Below, piece after piece: positions 29,346-37,952 of a DNA stretch of 64,000 nt. Location of the stretch: NCBI RefSeq assembly GCF_014636935.1, contig NZ_BMES01000002.1, positions 1,359,016 to 1,423,015 on the forward strand, in the 5' to 3' direction. The position numbers and the translations under genes are program-made. Each line of letters begins with the position of its first letter. The stretch's first letter is position 1. The notes under the pieces were generated by a model. It made no database searches and had not been told where the DNA came from. It worked only from the letters and a program-made list of their open reading frames with translations. Origin of the DNA: Alsobacter metallidurans (lineage in GTDB: Bacteria > Pseudomonadota > Alphaproteobacteria > Rhizobiales > Beijerinckiaceae).

Positions 29346-32300
29346 TCAGGCCTTGCCGTCGCTGGTCTTGTTCTCGGCCTTCTTGCCTTCGCCCGGCTCG
29401 GTCTTGCCGGGCTCGGTCGCGCCGGCTTGCGGCGGGACGGCCGGGGGCGGCGGCGCGGGATCGCCGGGCTTCGGTTTGCGGACCGCGCGCGGCGGCAGCG
29501 CGGGGGTCTCGGGATAACGCTTGCGGTATTCGCTCAGGAACTCCGAGAGCGTGTCGGCGCTCGCGACCGAGCGGGCCACGTCGCGGTATTCGCCGGAGCG
29601 CATGCCGCTCGGCGACGTCACGATGCTGAAGCTCTTGGCGTCGGCGCTGTCGGCCATCTTGGTGGAGAACTTGGCGCGAAGCCGCTCCAGCGCCAGCCCT
29701 TCGTCGCCGAGACCATACGCGATCGCGGCGCGCATGACGTCCGCCCGCATCCCGTCTGTCAGAGGGGTCGCGCCCTGCCACCGGTCGCCGACCATGCGCT
29801 CGAACACCTCGCCGGCCTCGCGCCAGCGCCGGCCCTGCCACAGGATGTCGGCGCGCAGGCGCTCCACGTCCGGCCCGGCTTCCGGGTCGATGATCTCCAG
29901 CGCCAGGTCGGTGCGCGACAGGTCGGACAGCGCCCGCGCTTCCAGCAGCGTGCGGCCGCGTTTCATTTCCTGCGGCAGTTCGGCCAGCCGGCTCTCGGTG
30001 AGCGCCCGGTAGGCTTTCGCGGGCTGCCGGTTCATCAGGTAAAGCACGGCCAGCCGCGACGCGATCGAGGCCTTGGCGGCGCCGTTCAGGCGGTTGTCGA
30101 CCTGGTACTGCATCAGGTCTGTGGCCTCGCCCAGCAGGTCGAGCGCTACGAGCCGCTCGGCCAGCCGGCGGATCATCTCGTCGCCGCGCCGGCCCGGCGG
30201 GGTGAATTCCTTGAAGTCGAAATACAGCGCCAACGCATCGAGGCGCGGGATCGTGTCGGCCTTGCCTTCCAGGAACAGCGCCTCGAACCGGGTCGCCGCC
30301 TCGTCGTAAAGCGAGCGCGTGACCTCGTGTTCGGGGTAGAGGATGCTCGCCTGGCGGGCCACCTGGAACGCGTTGCGCCAGCGCTCCTCCTCGGCATAGA
30401 GCCGTCCGAGGGTCGCGAGGGTCTTGATCTCGATGTCGTCGCCGCGCCACGCCACCGAGAGCACCTCGAGCGCCGGCACGGCCGCCTTGCGGTCGAGCGT
30501 GTGGTCTTTCAGGCCGAGCACGATGCCATAAAGTCGCGCCGCCGCCTCCACGGGCCGCACGGCGGTCTTGGCGAGCCTTTCGTAGGCGTTCTGCGCCTCC
30601 TCGACGCGTCCCACGCCCTCGGCTACCCGGGCCGCCACCAGCAGGGCGTAGTCCCGGTCCGCCTTGGTTCCGGCGTGGCCCTGCACCTGGTCCAGCAGCC
30701 GCTGCGCCAGGCTGAAGTCCCGCCCCTCCAGCGCCGCCTCCGCAAACGCCGGGAGCATCATGGCCTGGAGGTCGTCCGGGTAGGCGGCGAGCACGGGCGC
30801 GGCGCGGCGGTAGCCCGCGAGCGCCTGCGGCCAGCGGCGCTGCTGCGCGTCCGCGTAGGCGCGCCACAGGAGCGCCTCGGGTTCGTTCGCGAGCGCGTCC
30901 GTGGAGAGCAGGCGCACGGCGTCCGCGGCGCGACCGGCCATCACCTGCGCGGCGGCGAGGAGCACCTGCGTGGACTTGTCCACGCCCACGTCCGGGCTGT
31001 CCGCGACCGCGACCTCGATCGTGCCCACGGCCTCCTGCGCGAGCCCGGCCGCGAGCTCGAAGCGCGCGAGGCTCATGCGCGCGTCCGCGCGCGAGGAGCG
31101 CGGCGCGTCCGCGGCCGCCCGCTCCAGCGCCCGGCGGTGATCGCGCACCGCGCCGGCGCGGCCCTGCGCCCACGCCTCCTTGTCCACGGCCAGGCGCGGG
31201 CCGTCGGCGCCCTCGCGCGCCGGCAGGGGCAGCTCCGGGAGCGCGGACACCACGAGCCCGCCGTCGCGCGTGATGCTCACGTCGTCCACGCCCGCGCGCA
31301 CGGCCACGTCGTCCGAGCTCGGGATCACGACCACGCCCTGCGCGCTCGGCAGCACGCGGAAGTCCACGAACCCCTGCGCCTTCACGACCCCGCGCGCGCC
31401 GCGGCGCCCGGCCACGATCGCGAGCTTGTCGCCCGCCTCCGGGTCCTCGACCCAGTGCACGGACGCGACGTCCGGGTAAGCCGCGCGCACCACCGTGCGG
31501 CCGTCCGGCGCAGCCCCGCGCGTGAACGCCACCTGCCCGCTCTGGGCCACGAGCTCGTCCCCGATCGTGACCACCCACTCGCGCTCGGTGGCGGCCGCCC
31601 GCACCAGCGCGGGCTTGCTCAGCGACAGGCGCAGGATCGAGAGCCGGCCCACGCGCCGCACGTCCGCCTTGGTGATGAGCCCGGGCGCGACCATCCCGAT
31701 CTGAGACGGCTCGAACGGCGCTTCGGTTTCGGCTGCGATCCAGACCACGCCGGCGCGGTCGAACACCGCGAGGCCGACGGAGGGCGAGATCGGCAGGTTG
31801 AGCCGCACCGAGCCGCGCTCGGCCGCCACCCCGACCTTGATCTCGGCATATTGCGCCGGAGTGGCGCTCAGGCCCCGTTCCTCGGCGTCGGCGGCGCGCG
31901 GAAAGGCGGGGATCGGCGCCGTGATGGCGGTAAACGGCGTGGGCGCCGGAACGGCCGCGGCCTCGGCCGGCTTGGCGCCGACCGCCGCCTCGCCCTTGGG
32001 GCCGGCTTCCGGGCTCGGCTGGTTCTTGCCGCCGGCCGTCTTGGCGGGGGCCTTGGGGGGCGCGAGGTCGAGAACGTAATTGTCGTCCTCGCGAAAGCCG
32101 CGCACATCCACGCCGGGCGCGGTGACGAGCCCGATCTTGAGCTGGCCGTCGGCAGTCTCGACCTGCACGTCCTTGATCAGGCTCGGCAGCGCCGCCTTCA
32201 GGCGCGCGGCGTCGAGGCGCAGATTGGCGAGAAACGCCAGGTCCACCCTGTCCTGGTCCTTGGACAGGTCCACGGGCGCGAACACCGGCAGCTCGAACAC

Positions 32301-32870
32301 GAGGCGCGAGAATGTGGGCGTGGTTCCGACCCGGAAGGTGAGGTCCCTGACCTCCTCGCTGGCCTTCTTGCGCACCAGCTTGCGGGCCAGCTCCTCGGCC
32401 TCCTTGGCGCGGCGGCTGAGGTCCTCGATCACCTCGCGCGGCAGGCTCGGCGGCAGGCCCTTCCAGTTGTCCGGCAGGAAATCCAGAAACAGCTTGTCGC
32501 CGGCTTCCATCAGGTTCGCGCGCAGCGGCTTTTGCAGCGCCATGCGGACGGTCTTGTTGTCCGGATCGAGGCGCACGGCGGAAATGTAGCTCGGCAGCTC
32601 GGACGTCAGCTTCTCGACCGAGAAATCCACCGGCCGATCAAACGTCACCAGCATGACGCCGTTCACGGATTTCACGGTGGCTTTGGGCAGGTCCTCGAAG
32701 CTGAACACGGCCCGCCCGTAGCCGTTCATCTCGACGGCGCGGAGGGTGGACTTCGCCGCAAACGCCGAGCCGCCGTCGAGCAGCAGCGCGGCTGCGACGC
32801 ACAGCCCCACGATCGCGCGGCTCGCCGGCCGCACGCCCGCATCGGATCCTCTCCAACGGCGCAAGGACAT
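29346..32870 (-). CDS. Large exported TPR-type protein in the flagellar locus
   Basis: 1174 residues from ATG 32870. A signal peptide (RAIVGLCVAAALLLDGGSAFA) sends it to the periplasm. Residues 35-260 form beta-rich repeats (LRAVEMNGYGRAVFSFEDLP, LTFRVGTTPTFSRLVFELPVF) reminiscent of AMIN-type domains. Residues 600-1100 are helical repeats of TPR character, and the C-terminus is Pro/Lys-rich (PKPGDPAPPPP). I do not know its function. Position downstream of motE and export genes suggests a periplasmic partner of the motor or basal body, possibly equivalent to rhizobial MotC, but this is inference. The middle (bases about 30880-31560) uses a different codon style from the ends. It follows motE after 143 bases. 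Confidence 0.72.
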   Translation of the reverse strand: MSLRRWRGSDAGVRPASRAIVGLCVAAALLLDGGSAFAAKSTLRAVEMNGYGRAVFSFEDLPKATVKSVNGVMLVTFDRPVDFSVEKLTSELPSYISAVRLDPDNKTVRMALQKPLRANLMEAGDKLFLDFLPDNWKGLPPSLPREVIEDLSRRAKEAEELARKLVRKKASEEVRDLTFRVGTTPTFSRLVFELPVFAPVDLSKDQDRVDLAFLANLRLDAARLKAALPSLIKDVQVETADGQLKIGLVTAPGVDVRGFREDDNYVLDLAPPKAPAKTAGGKNQPSPEAGPKGEAAVGAKPAEAAAVPAPTPFTAITAPIPAFPRAADAEERGLSATPAQYAEIKVGVAAERGSVRLNLPISPSVGLAVFDRAGVVWIAAETEAPFEPSQIGMVAPGLITKADVRRVGRLSILRLSLSKPALVRAAATEREWVVTIGDELVAQSGQVAFTRGAAPDGRTVVRAAYPDVASVHWVEDPEAGDKLAIVAGRRGARGVVKAQGFVDFRVLPSAQGVVVIPSSDDVAVRAGVDDVSITRDGGLVVSALPELPLPAREGADGPRLAVDKEAWAQGRAGAVRDHRRALERAAADAPRSSRADARMSLARFELAAGLAQEAVGTIEVAVADSPDVGVDKSTQVLLAAAQVMAGRAADAVRLLSTDALANEPEALLWRAYADAQQRRWPQALAGYRRAAPVLAAYPDDLQAMMLPAFAEAALEGRDFSLAQRLLDQVQGHAGTKADRDYALLVAARVAEGVGRVEEAQNAYERLAKTAVRPVEAAARLYGIVLGLKDHTLDRKAAVPALEVLSVAWRGDDIEIKTLATLGRLYAEEERWRNAFQVARQASILYPEHEVTRSLYDEAATRFEALFLEGKADTIPRLDALALYFDFKEFTPPGRRGDEMIRRLAERLVALDLLGEATDLMQYQVDNRLNGAAKASIASRLAVLYLMNRQPAKAYRALTESRLAELPQEMKRGRTLLEARALSDLSRTDLALEIIDPEAGPDVERLRADILWQGRRWREAGEVFERMVGDRWQGATPLTDGMRADVMRAAIAYGLGDEGLALERLRAKFSTKMADSADAKSFSIVTSPSGMRSGEYRDVARSVASADTLSEFLSEYRKRYPETPALPPRAVRKPKPGDPAPPPPAVPPQAGATEPGKTEPGEGKKAENKTSDGKA

Positions 32871-32937
32871 CCCGTCTCGACTTGGATCGACGCCGCCCAA
32901 AAACGCCAGGCGACCGGCAAAACCTATGGTGAAAGGG

Positions 32938-32952
32938 CTAACGGGCGATTAC
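32938..32952 (-). promoter_or_regulatory. Weak CtrA-like site before the TPR gene
   Basis: Read leftward, GTAATCGCCCGTTAG: spacing fits TTAA-N7-TTAA, but one base differs in each half-site. Lies 68-82 bases before the TPR start. Tentative. Confidence 0.25.
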
Positions 32953-33013
32953 CGCGACGTGTAAAACGCGCCCGCCCTTAACGGTTGAGCCTGAAGCCGG
33001 GTTTGCCGAAAAC

Positions 33014-33859
33014 TCAGTTCCGGCGCGGTTCGATCGCCGGCAGTTCGCCCGCCGGCAGCGCCGCATCGCGCCCGGGTTGCATGGGCGCGGCGGTCCGCAG
33101 GCTCGGGCGGGCGAGCTCCACGGTCAGCTTCTCGGCGGCCTCGGGCGACATGGCGGCCAGCACCTCGGACATCTTGCGCGGGTTCATGGCGTTCACCACC
33201 GGCACCAGCACCTTCAGGTCCAGCCGGTCGAACACCTTGGCGGCGTCCTTGGGCTTCATGGCCTCGTACATGGTCACGAGGTTTTTCAGGCCGGCCGCAG
33301 CCGACGGCGGCTTCGCGGGCGCGGCCGGATCGGCGGGAGCGGCGCCAGGCTGAGCCCCGTCTTCGGACGCCGCGCTTTTGCCTTCCAGCTCCTTGAGTTC
33401 GTTGATGCGCGCCTCGATCTTCTTGTCGGCCGCCTTCAGCAGGTTTTCGCGCGTGTCGAGCTCGCGCTGGCGGTCGTCCAGCTGCTCGCGACGTTCCCCG
33501 AGGCGCTGCAGCAGCGACTTCTCGGCCGGGGACATCGGAACGGGCTGGTCCAGCTCCACGGCGCCGGCCTTCGGGGCGGCGGCAGGATCGGCCTTGTCGG
33601 TCTTCTCGGCTTTTTCGTCCTTTTTCTTGGCCGGAGCCGTGGACCCGGTCGTCTCGGGGTCCTTGAGCGCGTTGCGAGCGCCCGCCACCGCGGCGCTGCT
33701 TGCCTGGGCGAGCGGCGACGGCCCCGGAACCTGGGTCGAAGCGTCGATCATCTTGATCAACAGCAACGCCGCAGCGGCTCCGGCGACAGCCGGCAACAGC
33801 CTCAGCTTGAGATCGGAACCGTTCCGCCGGCGCGCCGCCAGGGAGACGAACGGGCCCAT
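33014..33859 (-). CDS. motE: MotE-like flagellar protein (MgtE-N-like domain)
   Basis: 281 residues. One transmembrane helix near residues 20-40 (LRLLPAVAGAAAALLLIKMI), then a Pro/Ala/Lys linker. A coiled coil at about 105-165 contains EKSLLQRLGERREQLDDRQRELDTRENLLKAADKKIEARINELKELE. A C-terminal domain (about 195-250) has NLVTMYEAMKPKDAAKVFDRLDLKVLVPVVNAMNPRKMSEVLAAM, matching the MgtE_N/MotE fold. In Sinorhizobium MotE is a periplasmic chaperone for MotC. ATG 33859 overlaps the previous stop as ATGA, so it is coupled to the DUF6468 gene. The name is assigned by domain architecture; the function in this organism is inferred. Confidence 0.8.
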   Translation of the reverse strand: MGPFVSLAARRRNGSDLKLRLLPAVAGAAAALLLIKMIDASTQVPGPSPLAQASSAAVAGARNALKDPETTGSTAPAKKKDEKAEKTDKADPAAAPKAGAVELDQPVPMSPAEKSLLQRLGERREQLDDRQRELDTRENLLKAADKKIEARINELKELEGKSAASEDGAQPGAAPADPAAPAKPPSAAAGLKNLVTMYEAMKPKDAAKVFDRLDLKVLVPVVNAMNPRKMSEVLAAMSPEAAEKLTVELARPSLRTAAPMQPGRDAALPAGELPAIEPRRN

Positions 33860-34374
33860 CAGGCGGCCTGCCCGTTGACGCGGCGGTGCGCGCGCTCGGC
33901 GAACGCTTCCGCGGCCGCGAGCGTCGCGGCGAGCCGGTTTTGGGCGGCCCCGACGGGGTTGTTCGCCGCCGCCGTCGCGGCAGGCGCGGCTGCAACCGCG
34001 ATCGATCCTTGCCTCACGGCGGCGTCGCGCTCGGCGAGGCCCGCGCCGAGACCGTTGCGGGCGCTTTCGACGATGCGGGATATCCTGGCGATCACGTCGT
34101 CCCCGGAGCGGATCTGACCCGCGAGGTCGGCCGATTGCTGCTCGGCCACGCGCAGGTGGTCCGCGATGGTCTTGTCGCATTCGTCCACCACCGAGCGCAG
34201 CCCCGCCACGGCGCGCTCGGCGTTTTCGGTCGCGAGCATCAGGTCCATGATGGTGCGCCGCATGGCGCCCTCGTCGGCCTTGAAGCTGCGCAGGCGCCGG
34301 TCGAGCATGATGCAATAGGAGATCGTCGCGGCCAAAAGCACGCACACGAGAAGCTCGATGAGGACGCCGATCAT
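33859..34374 (-). CDS. DUF6468-type membrane protein in the fliM operon
   Basis: 171 residues from ATG 34374, which shares a base with the fliM stop (TGATG). One N-terminal transmembrane helix (IGVLIELLVCVLLAATISYCIML), then a long helical region with EGAMRRTIMDLMLATENAERAVAGLRS, likely a coiled coil facing the cytoplasm or periplasm. The end is Ala-rich with AQNRLAATLAAAEAFAERAH. It resembles proteins annotated DUF6468 found next to fliM in Hyphomicrobiales; their function is not known to me. Tight overlaps on both sides imply a role in flagellar motor assembly. Confidence 0.75.
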   Translation of the reverse strand: MIGVLIELLVCVLLAATISYCIMLDRRLRSFKADEGAMRRTIMDLMLATENAERAVAGLRSVVDECDKTIADHLRVAEQQSADLAGQIRSGDDVIARISRIVESARNGLGAGLAERDAAVRQGSIAVAAAPAATAAANNPVGAAQNRLAATLAAAEAFAERAHRRVNGQAA

Positions 34375-35486
34375 CACTTGTCCTTGGGGCCGGATGCGCT
34401 CGCCTCGTAGGCGGTGAACGTCGTCTTGGATTTCTTCAGGGGCTTCATCACCCGGATGGCGATTTTCTCGCCCACCCGCCCCATGCGGCCTTCGGTCAGG
34501 AACACGTCGCCGCATTTCAGCTTCACGGGCGCTTCCGGGCCCATGTCGAACATCAGCGTGTCGCCGACGCGCAACTCCAGCATGCGCCGCAGCGGCAACT
34601 GGGTTTCGTACAGGATCGCCTCCACGTCGCTTCGCGCCTGCCAGATCTCGGTCGCGAGGTGATCCTCCCAGATCGGGTCGCGGCCGAACTTCTCGCCCAT
34701 GAAGCTCTGCAGCAGGAGCTCGCGGATGGGCTCGATGGTGGCGTAGGGCAGCAGGATCTCGACCGCCCCGCCCCGGCCTTCCATGTCGATGCGCAGCTCG
34801 ATCAGGATGGCGGCGTTGGCCGGGCGCGAGATGGAGGCGAAGCGCGGGTTCGTCTCGATGCGGTCAATGTTGAAATGCACCGGCGACAGCGGCCGGAAGG
34901 CGTGCTCGGTGTCGCTGAGCACGATGTCCAGCATGCGCCGGACGAGGCTGGTCTCGATGGTGGAGTATGGCCGGCCGTCCAGCCGCGCCGCCGTGGTGGC
35001 GCGCCGGCCGCCCAGCAGCACGTCGATCACCGAATAGGCGAGCGTGGAATCGACCGTGATCAGGCCGAAATTGTCCCACTCCTCGGCCCGGAACACGGCC
35101 AGGATGGTCGGCAGCGGGATGGAGTTGATATAGTCGCCGAAGCGCACCGAGGTGATGTCGGAGAGCGAGACCTCGACGTTGTCGGAGAAGAAGTTGCGCA
35201 GGCTCGTCGTCAGCAACCGCACGAGGCGGTCGAAGACGATTTCGAGCATCGGCAGGCGCTCGTAGGACACCATCGCCGAATCGACGATGGCCCGGATGCC
35301 GGACCGCGCGCTCGCGCTGGCGTCCTCGCTGCTGAAGCCGAGGAGGTTGTCGATTTCGTCCTGGTTGAGGAGGCGATCGATGCCGGTGTCCGGCACGTTG
35401 GCGGTTGCGGCCGCCTCGATCATGGCGGTCCATTCGGCCGCAATCGCGTCCGCGTCGCCTCCGCCTGTGAGCTCCTCGTCAGCCAT
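34374..35486 (-). CDS. fliM: Flagellar motor switch protein FliM
   Basis: C-ring switch component that binds CheY-P; 370 residues. The CheY-binding peptide LLNQDEIDNLLGF is at residues 39-51, not at the very N-terminus as in E. coli, because of a 35-residue acidic leader. The middle CheC-like domain includes SSLRNFF-type and NSIPLPTILAVFRAEEWDNFGLITVDSTLAYSVIDVLLGG. The C-terminal FliN-like domain has VEAILYETQLPLRRMLELRVGDTLMFD and VFLTEGRMGRVGEKIAIRV. It lies 12 bases after fliL and overlaps the next gene. It is part of the CtrA-box-preceded fliL operon. Confidence 0.96.
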   Translation of the reverse strand: MADEELTGGGDADAIAAEWTAMIEAAATANVPDTGIDRLLNQDEIDNLLGFSSEDASASARSGIRAIVDSAMVSYERLPMLEIVFDRLVRLLTTSLRNFFSDNVEVSLSDITSVRFGDYINSIPLPTILAVFRAEEWDNFGLITVDSTLAYSVIDVLLGGRRATTAARLDGRPYSTIETSLVRRMLDIVLSDTEHAFRPLSPVHFNIDRIETNPRFASISRPANAAILIELRIDMEGRGGAVEILLPYATIEPIRELLLQSFMGEKFGRDPIWEDHLATEIWQARSDVEAILYETQLPLRRMLELRVGDTLMFDMGPEAPVKLKCGDVFLTEGRMGRVGEKIAIRVMKPLKKSKTTFTAYEASASGPKDK

Positions 35487-35498
35487 GCGCGCGGCCGT

Positions 35499-36059
35499 TC
35501 ACTGGATCAGCATTTCTTTGAACAGGATCGCTTCCACCTTGGACGGGTAGATCGCGATGTTGATGCGGCGCAGCAGTTCTTCCTTCAGGCGGTACACGCC
35601 GGCCGAGCCCTCGAGGTCGGACGGGCGCAGCTCGCGCGTATAGACCTGGAAGGTATCTTCGATACGCGGCAGCAGCGGCGTCACCTCGGTGACGAGCTTG
35701 GGGTCGGACACTTCCAGCGCGATCTTCATCTTCAGAAAGCGCGGGCGCTCGCCGGTCTGCTGGGTGTTCTGCCCGCCGAGATTGACGATGAGCTCCTTCA
35801 TGTCGACGAAGGCGGCCTTCTTGACCACCGCGGCGGCCTGGGTTTCGCCATGCTCGCCGGCCTCCGCCTGCGCGGCGGCCTGCTTCTTCTTCCACCACCA
35901 GAAACCGCCGCCACCGCCGGCGCCCACCAGCAGCAGCGCCGCCGCCACGATGATGATCAGCTTCTTGCGGCCGCCACCGACCGCGATCTCGCTGGCTTCG
36001 GCCGGAGCCTGGGCCGCGGCGGGTTCTTCCGCAGCCCCCTTTTTCGGCTTCTTGGCCAT
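35499..36059 (-). CDS. fliL: Flagellar basal body-associated protein FliL
   Basis: Inner-membrane protein that supports stators and torque; 186 residues from ATG 36059. Cytoplasmic Lys/Ala-rich start (AKKPKKGAAEEPAAAQ), a transmembrane helix near residues 35-58 (LIIIVAAALLLVGAGGGGGFWWW), and a periplasmic stomatin-like domain with FVDMKELIVNLGG, FLKMKIALEVSD and a C-terminal AILFKEMLIQ. First gene of the operon fliL-fliM-DUF6468-motE. A near-perfect CtrA box lies 62-76 bases upstream, so early-class expression under CtrA is likely. Confidence 0.94.
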   Translation of the reverse strand: MAKKPKKGAAEEPAAAQAPAEASEIAVGGGRKKLIIIVAAALLLVGAGGGGGFWWWKKKQAAAQAEAGEHGETQAAAVVKKAAFVDMKELIVNLGGQNTQQTGERPRFLKMKIALEVSDPKLVTEVTPLLPRIEDTFQVYTRELRPSDLEGSAGVYRLKEELLRRINIAIYPSKVEAILFKEMLIQ

Positions 36060-36120
36060 GGTCGAACGATCCCCCACACGCGCGGCGATGCCTGCAACCC
36101 GGACCTTCGCCTCGGCACGG

Positions 36121-36135
36121 TTAATGAAGGTTTAA
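36121..36135 (-). promoter_or_regulatory. CtrA box of the fliL operon
   Basis: TTAATGAAGGTTTAA: both TTAA half-sites exact, seven-base spacer. It lies 62-76 bases upstream of the fliL start, suiting an activator site at a -35 region. Confidence 0.7.
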
Positions 36136-36263
36136 ATCTCCGGCCAAACCGGCAGTTTCTGCCGGGTCGATCGCGCCGAGGCGCCCGGCCTTGCCGGTCC
36201 GCCCGACAGGACGACCACGTCTAACCCATTGCATTATATAAGTTTTCTTCGCAACGCGCCTGT

Positions 36264-36278
36264 TGGCACGCCGGTTGC
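36264..36278 (+). promoter_or_regulatory. Sigma-54 promoter of flgF operon
   Basis: TGGCACGCCGGTTGC is a full match to the sigma-54 consensus TGGCACG-N4-TTGC. Transcription would start near 36290, giving an mRNA leader of about 110 bases before the flgF GTG. Confidence 0.85.
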
Positions 36279-36401
36279 GAACCTTCTCCTTGCGGCAGTC
36301 GGCGCTGGGGAGCGTCGCGGCGGTCGCGGGACAAGGGCGCGGAGGTCGCAAGGCCGCCGCAGCGGGGACCGGAAGGTCGCCGCCCAACGGGAGATCATCC
36401 G

Positions 36402-37145
36402 GTGGAGAACGCGCTTCTCATCGGCTTGTCGCGTCAGGTGGCACTGGCGCGCGAACTGGACGTCATCGCCAACAACGTGGCGAACATCGGCACGACGGGC
36501 TTCAAGGCGCGTTCGCTTCGGTTCGAGGAATACCTCATGCCGAAGGCGAGCGGCGACAGCTTCCCGCGTCCCGACAAGCGCATGTCCTATGTGCAGGACC
36601 GCGAAACCGTTCTCGACCTTTCCGGCGGCCCCGTGGAGCGCACCGGCAACCCGCTCGACGTCGTCGTGAACGGCGACGGCATGCTGGCCGTGCAAACGCC
36701 CAAGGGCGAGCGCTACACCCGCAACGGCGCGCTGCAGATCAACGCCCAGGGCAATCTGGTGACCAGCGACGGCTACCCGGTGCTGGGCGAGAGCGGCCCC
36801 ATCGCGTTCACGGGCACCGAGAAATTCATCGCCATCGGAGCCGACGGCACGGTTTCGGCCGAGGACGGCGCGCGCGGCAAGATCAAGATGGTTGGCGTCA
36901 AGGATCCGCGTTCGCTCACCAACGAGGGCGGCAACGTGTTTTCGGCCACTACGGCGCTGCAGCCGGCCGACAAGACGGTGCGGCTGGAATCGGGCGCGCT
37001 GGAGCGCTCCAACGTCAAGCCCGTGATCGAGATGAGCCGCCTCATCGAGGTCAACCGCTCCTACGCCACCGTCTCGGCGATGCTTCAGCGCAACGACGAC
37101 ATGCGCCGCTCGGCGATTGAAAAACTCGCCGCAATCCCGTCCTGA
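36402..37145 (+). CDS. flgF: Flagellar proximal rod protein FlgF
   Basis: Rod subunit, 247 residues, starting at GTG 36402 with GGGAG nine bases upstream. N-terminal flagellar motif LIGLSRQVALARELDVIANNVANIGTTGFKARSLRF, central VVVNGDGMLAVQTPKGERYTRNGAL, and C-terminal LERSNVKPVIEMSRLIEVNRSYATVSAMLQRNDDMRRSAIEKL. First gene of flgF-flgG-flgA-flgH, downstream of a consensus sigma-54 promoter; this places it in the later class. The flgG start follows after 12 bases. Confidence 0.96.
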   Translation: MENALLIGLSRQVALARELDVIANNVANIGTTGFKARSLRFEEYLMPKASGDSFPRPDKRMSYVQDRETVLDLSGGPVERTGNPLDVVVNGDGMLAVQTPKGERYTRNGALQINAQGNLVTSDGYPVLGESGPIAFTGTEKFIAIGADGTVSAEDGARGKIKMVGVKDPRSLTNEGGNVFSATTALQPADKTVRLESGALERSNVKPVIEMSRLIEVNRSYATVSAMLQRNDDMRRSAIEKLAAIPS

Positions 37146-37157
37146 GGAGCCTGAACC

Positions 37158-37949
37158 ATGCGCGCCCTTTACACCGCCGCGACCGGAATGGCCGCCCAGG
37201 AGCTGAACGTCCAGGTCATCTCCAACAACATCGCCAACCTGCGAACCACCGGCTTCAAGCGCCAGCGGATCCAGTTCCAGGATCTCCTTTACGAGAACCT
37301 GCGCCGCGCCGGCGCGTCCACCTCCGATCAGAACACCATGGTGCCCTCGGGCGTCGCCATCGGCTCGGGCGTGAAGACGGTGTCCACCGCCCGCGTAATG
37401 GGCCAGGGCACAATCACGACCACCGAGAACGAGAACGACGTCGCGATCCGCGGCGAAGGGTTCCTGCAGGTGACCATGCCGGACGGCCGCACGGGCTACA
37501 CCCGCGACGGATCGCTGGAGCGCGACCCGACCGGCCAGCTCGTGACCCATGACGGCTACGTGGTGTCGCCCGCCATCACGGTGCCGAGCACCGCCACTTC
37601 GGTGACGATCAGCGCCGACGGCCGCGTGCAGGCCAGCCTGCCGGGCCAGACGGCGCCCCAGCTGCTGGGGCAGCTGCAGCTGGCGCGCTTCGTCAACAAG
37701 GCGGGCCTGGAATCCATCGGCGACAACCTGTTCGTCGAGACCGCCGCCTCCGGGCCGGCCACCTCCGGCAACCCGGGCAGCGAGGGCTTCGGCAACCTGC
37801 AGCAGGGCTACCTGGAAGAAGCCAACGTCAACGCCGTGACGGAAATCTCCTCGCTCATCGCGGCGCAGCGCGCCTACGAGATGAACGCCAAGGTGATCAC
37901 CGCCACGGACCAGATGCTGCAGTCCACCACCCAGATGTTCAGGGGCTGA
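37158..37949 (+). CDS. flgG: Flagellar distal rod protein FlgG
   Basis: Distal rod subunit, 263 residues, the usual size. Begins RALYTAATGMAAQELNVQVISNNIANLRTTGFKRQRIQFQDLLY, then the central GEGFLQVTMPDGRTGYTRDGSLERDPTGQLVTHDGYVV, and closes with QGYLEEANVNAVTEISSLIAAQRAYEMNAKVITATDQMLQSTTQMF. GAGGAG precedes the ATG. flgA begins three bases after its stop, so the four genes form one transcript. Confidence 0.98.
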   Translation: MRALYTAATGMAAQELNVQVISNNIANLRTTGFKRQRIQFQDLLYENLRRAGASTSDQNTMVPSGVAIGSGVKTVSTARVMGQGTITTTENENDVAIRGEGFLQVTMPDGRTGYTRDGSLERDPTGQLVTHDGYVVSPAITVPSTATSVTISADGRVQASLPGQTAPQLLGQLQLARFVNKAGLESIGDNLFVETAASGPATSGNPGSEGFGNLQQGYLEEANVNAVTEISSLIAAQRAYEMNAKVITATDQMLQSTTQMFRG

Positions 37950-37952
37950 GCC

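Noticed and set aside
29427..32981. A 1184-codon open frame on the + strand opposite the TPR gene
   Set aside because: It is antisense to a gene with signal peptide and family-like domains; the composition (Arg/His/Gln-rich) is that of a GC-rich shadow frame.
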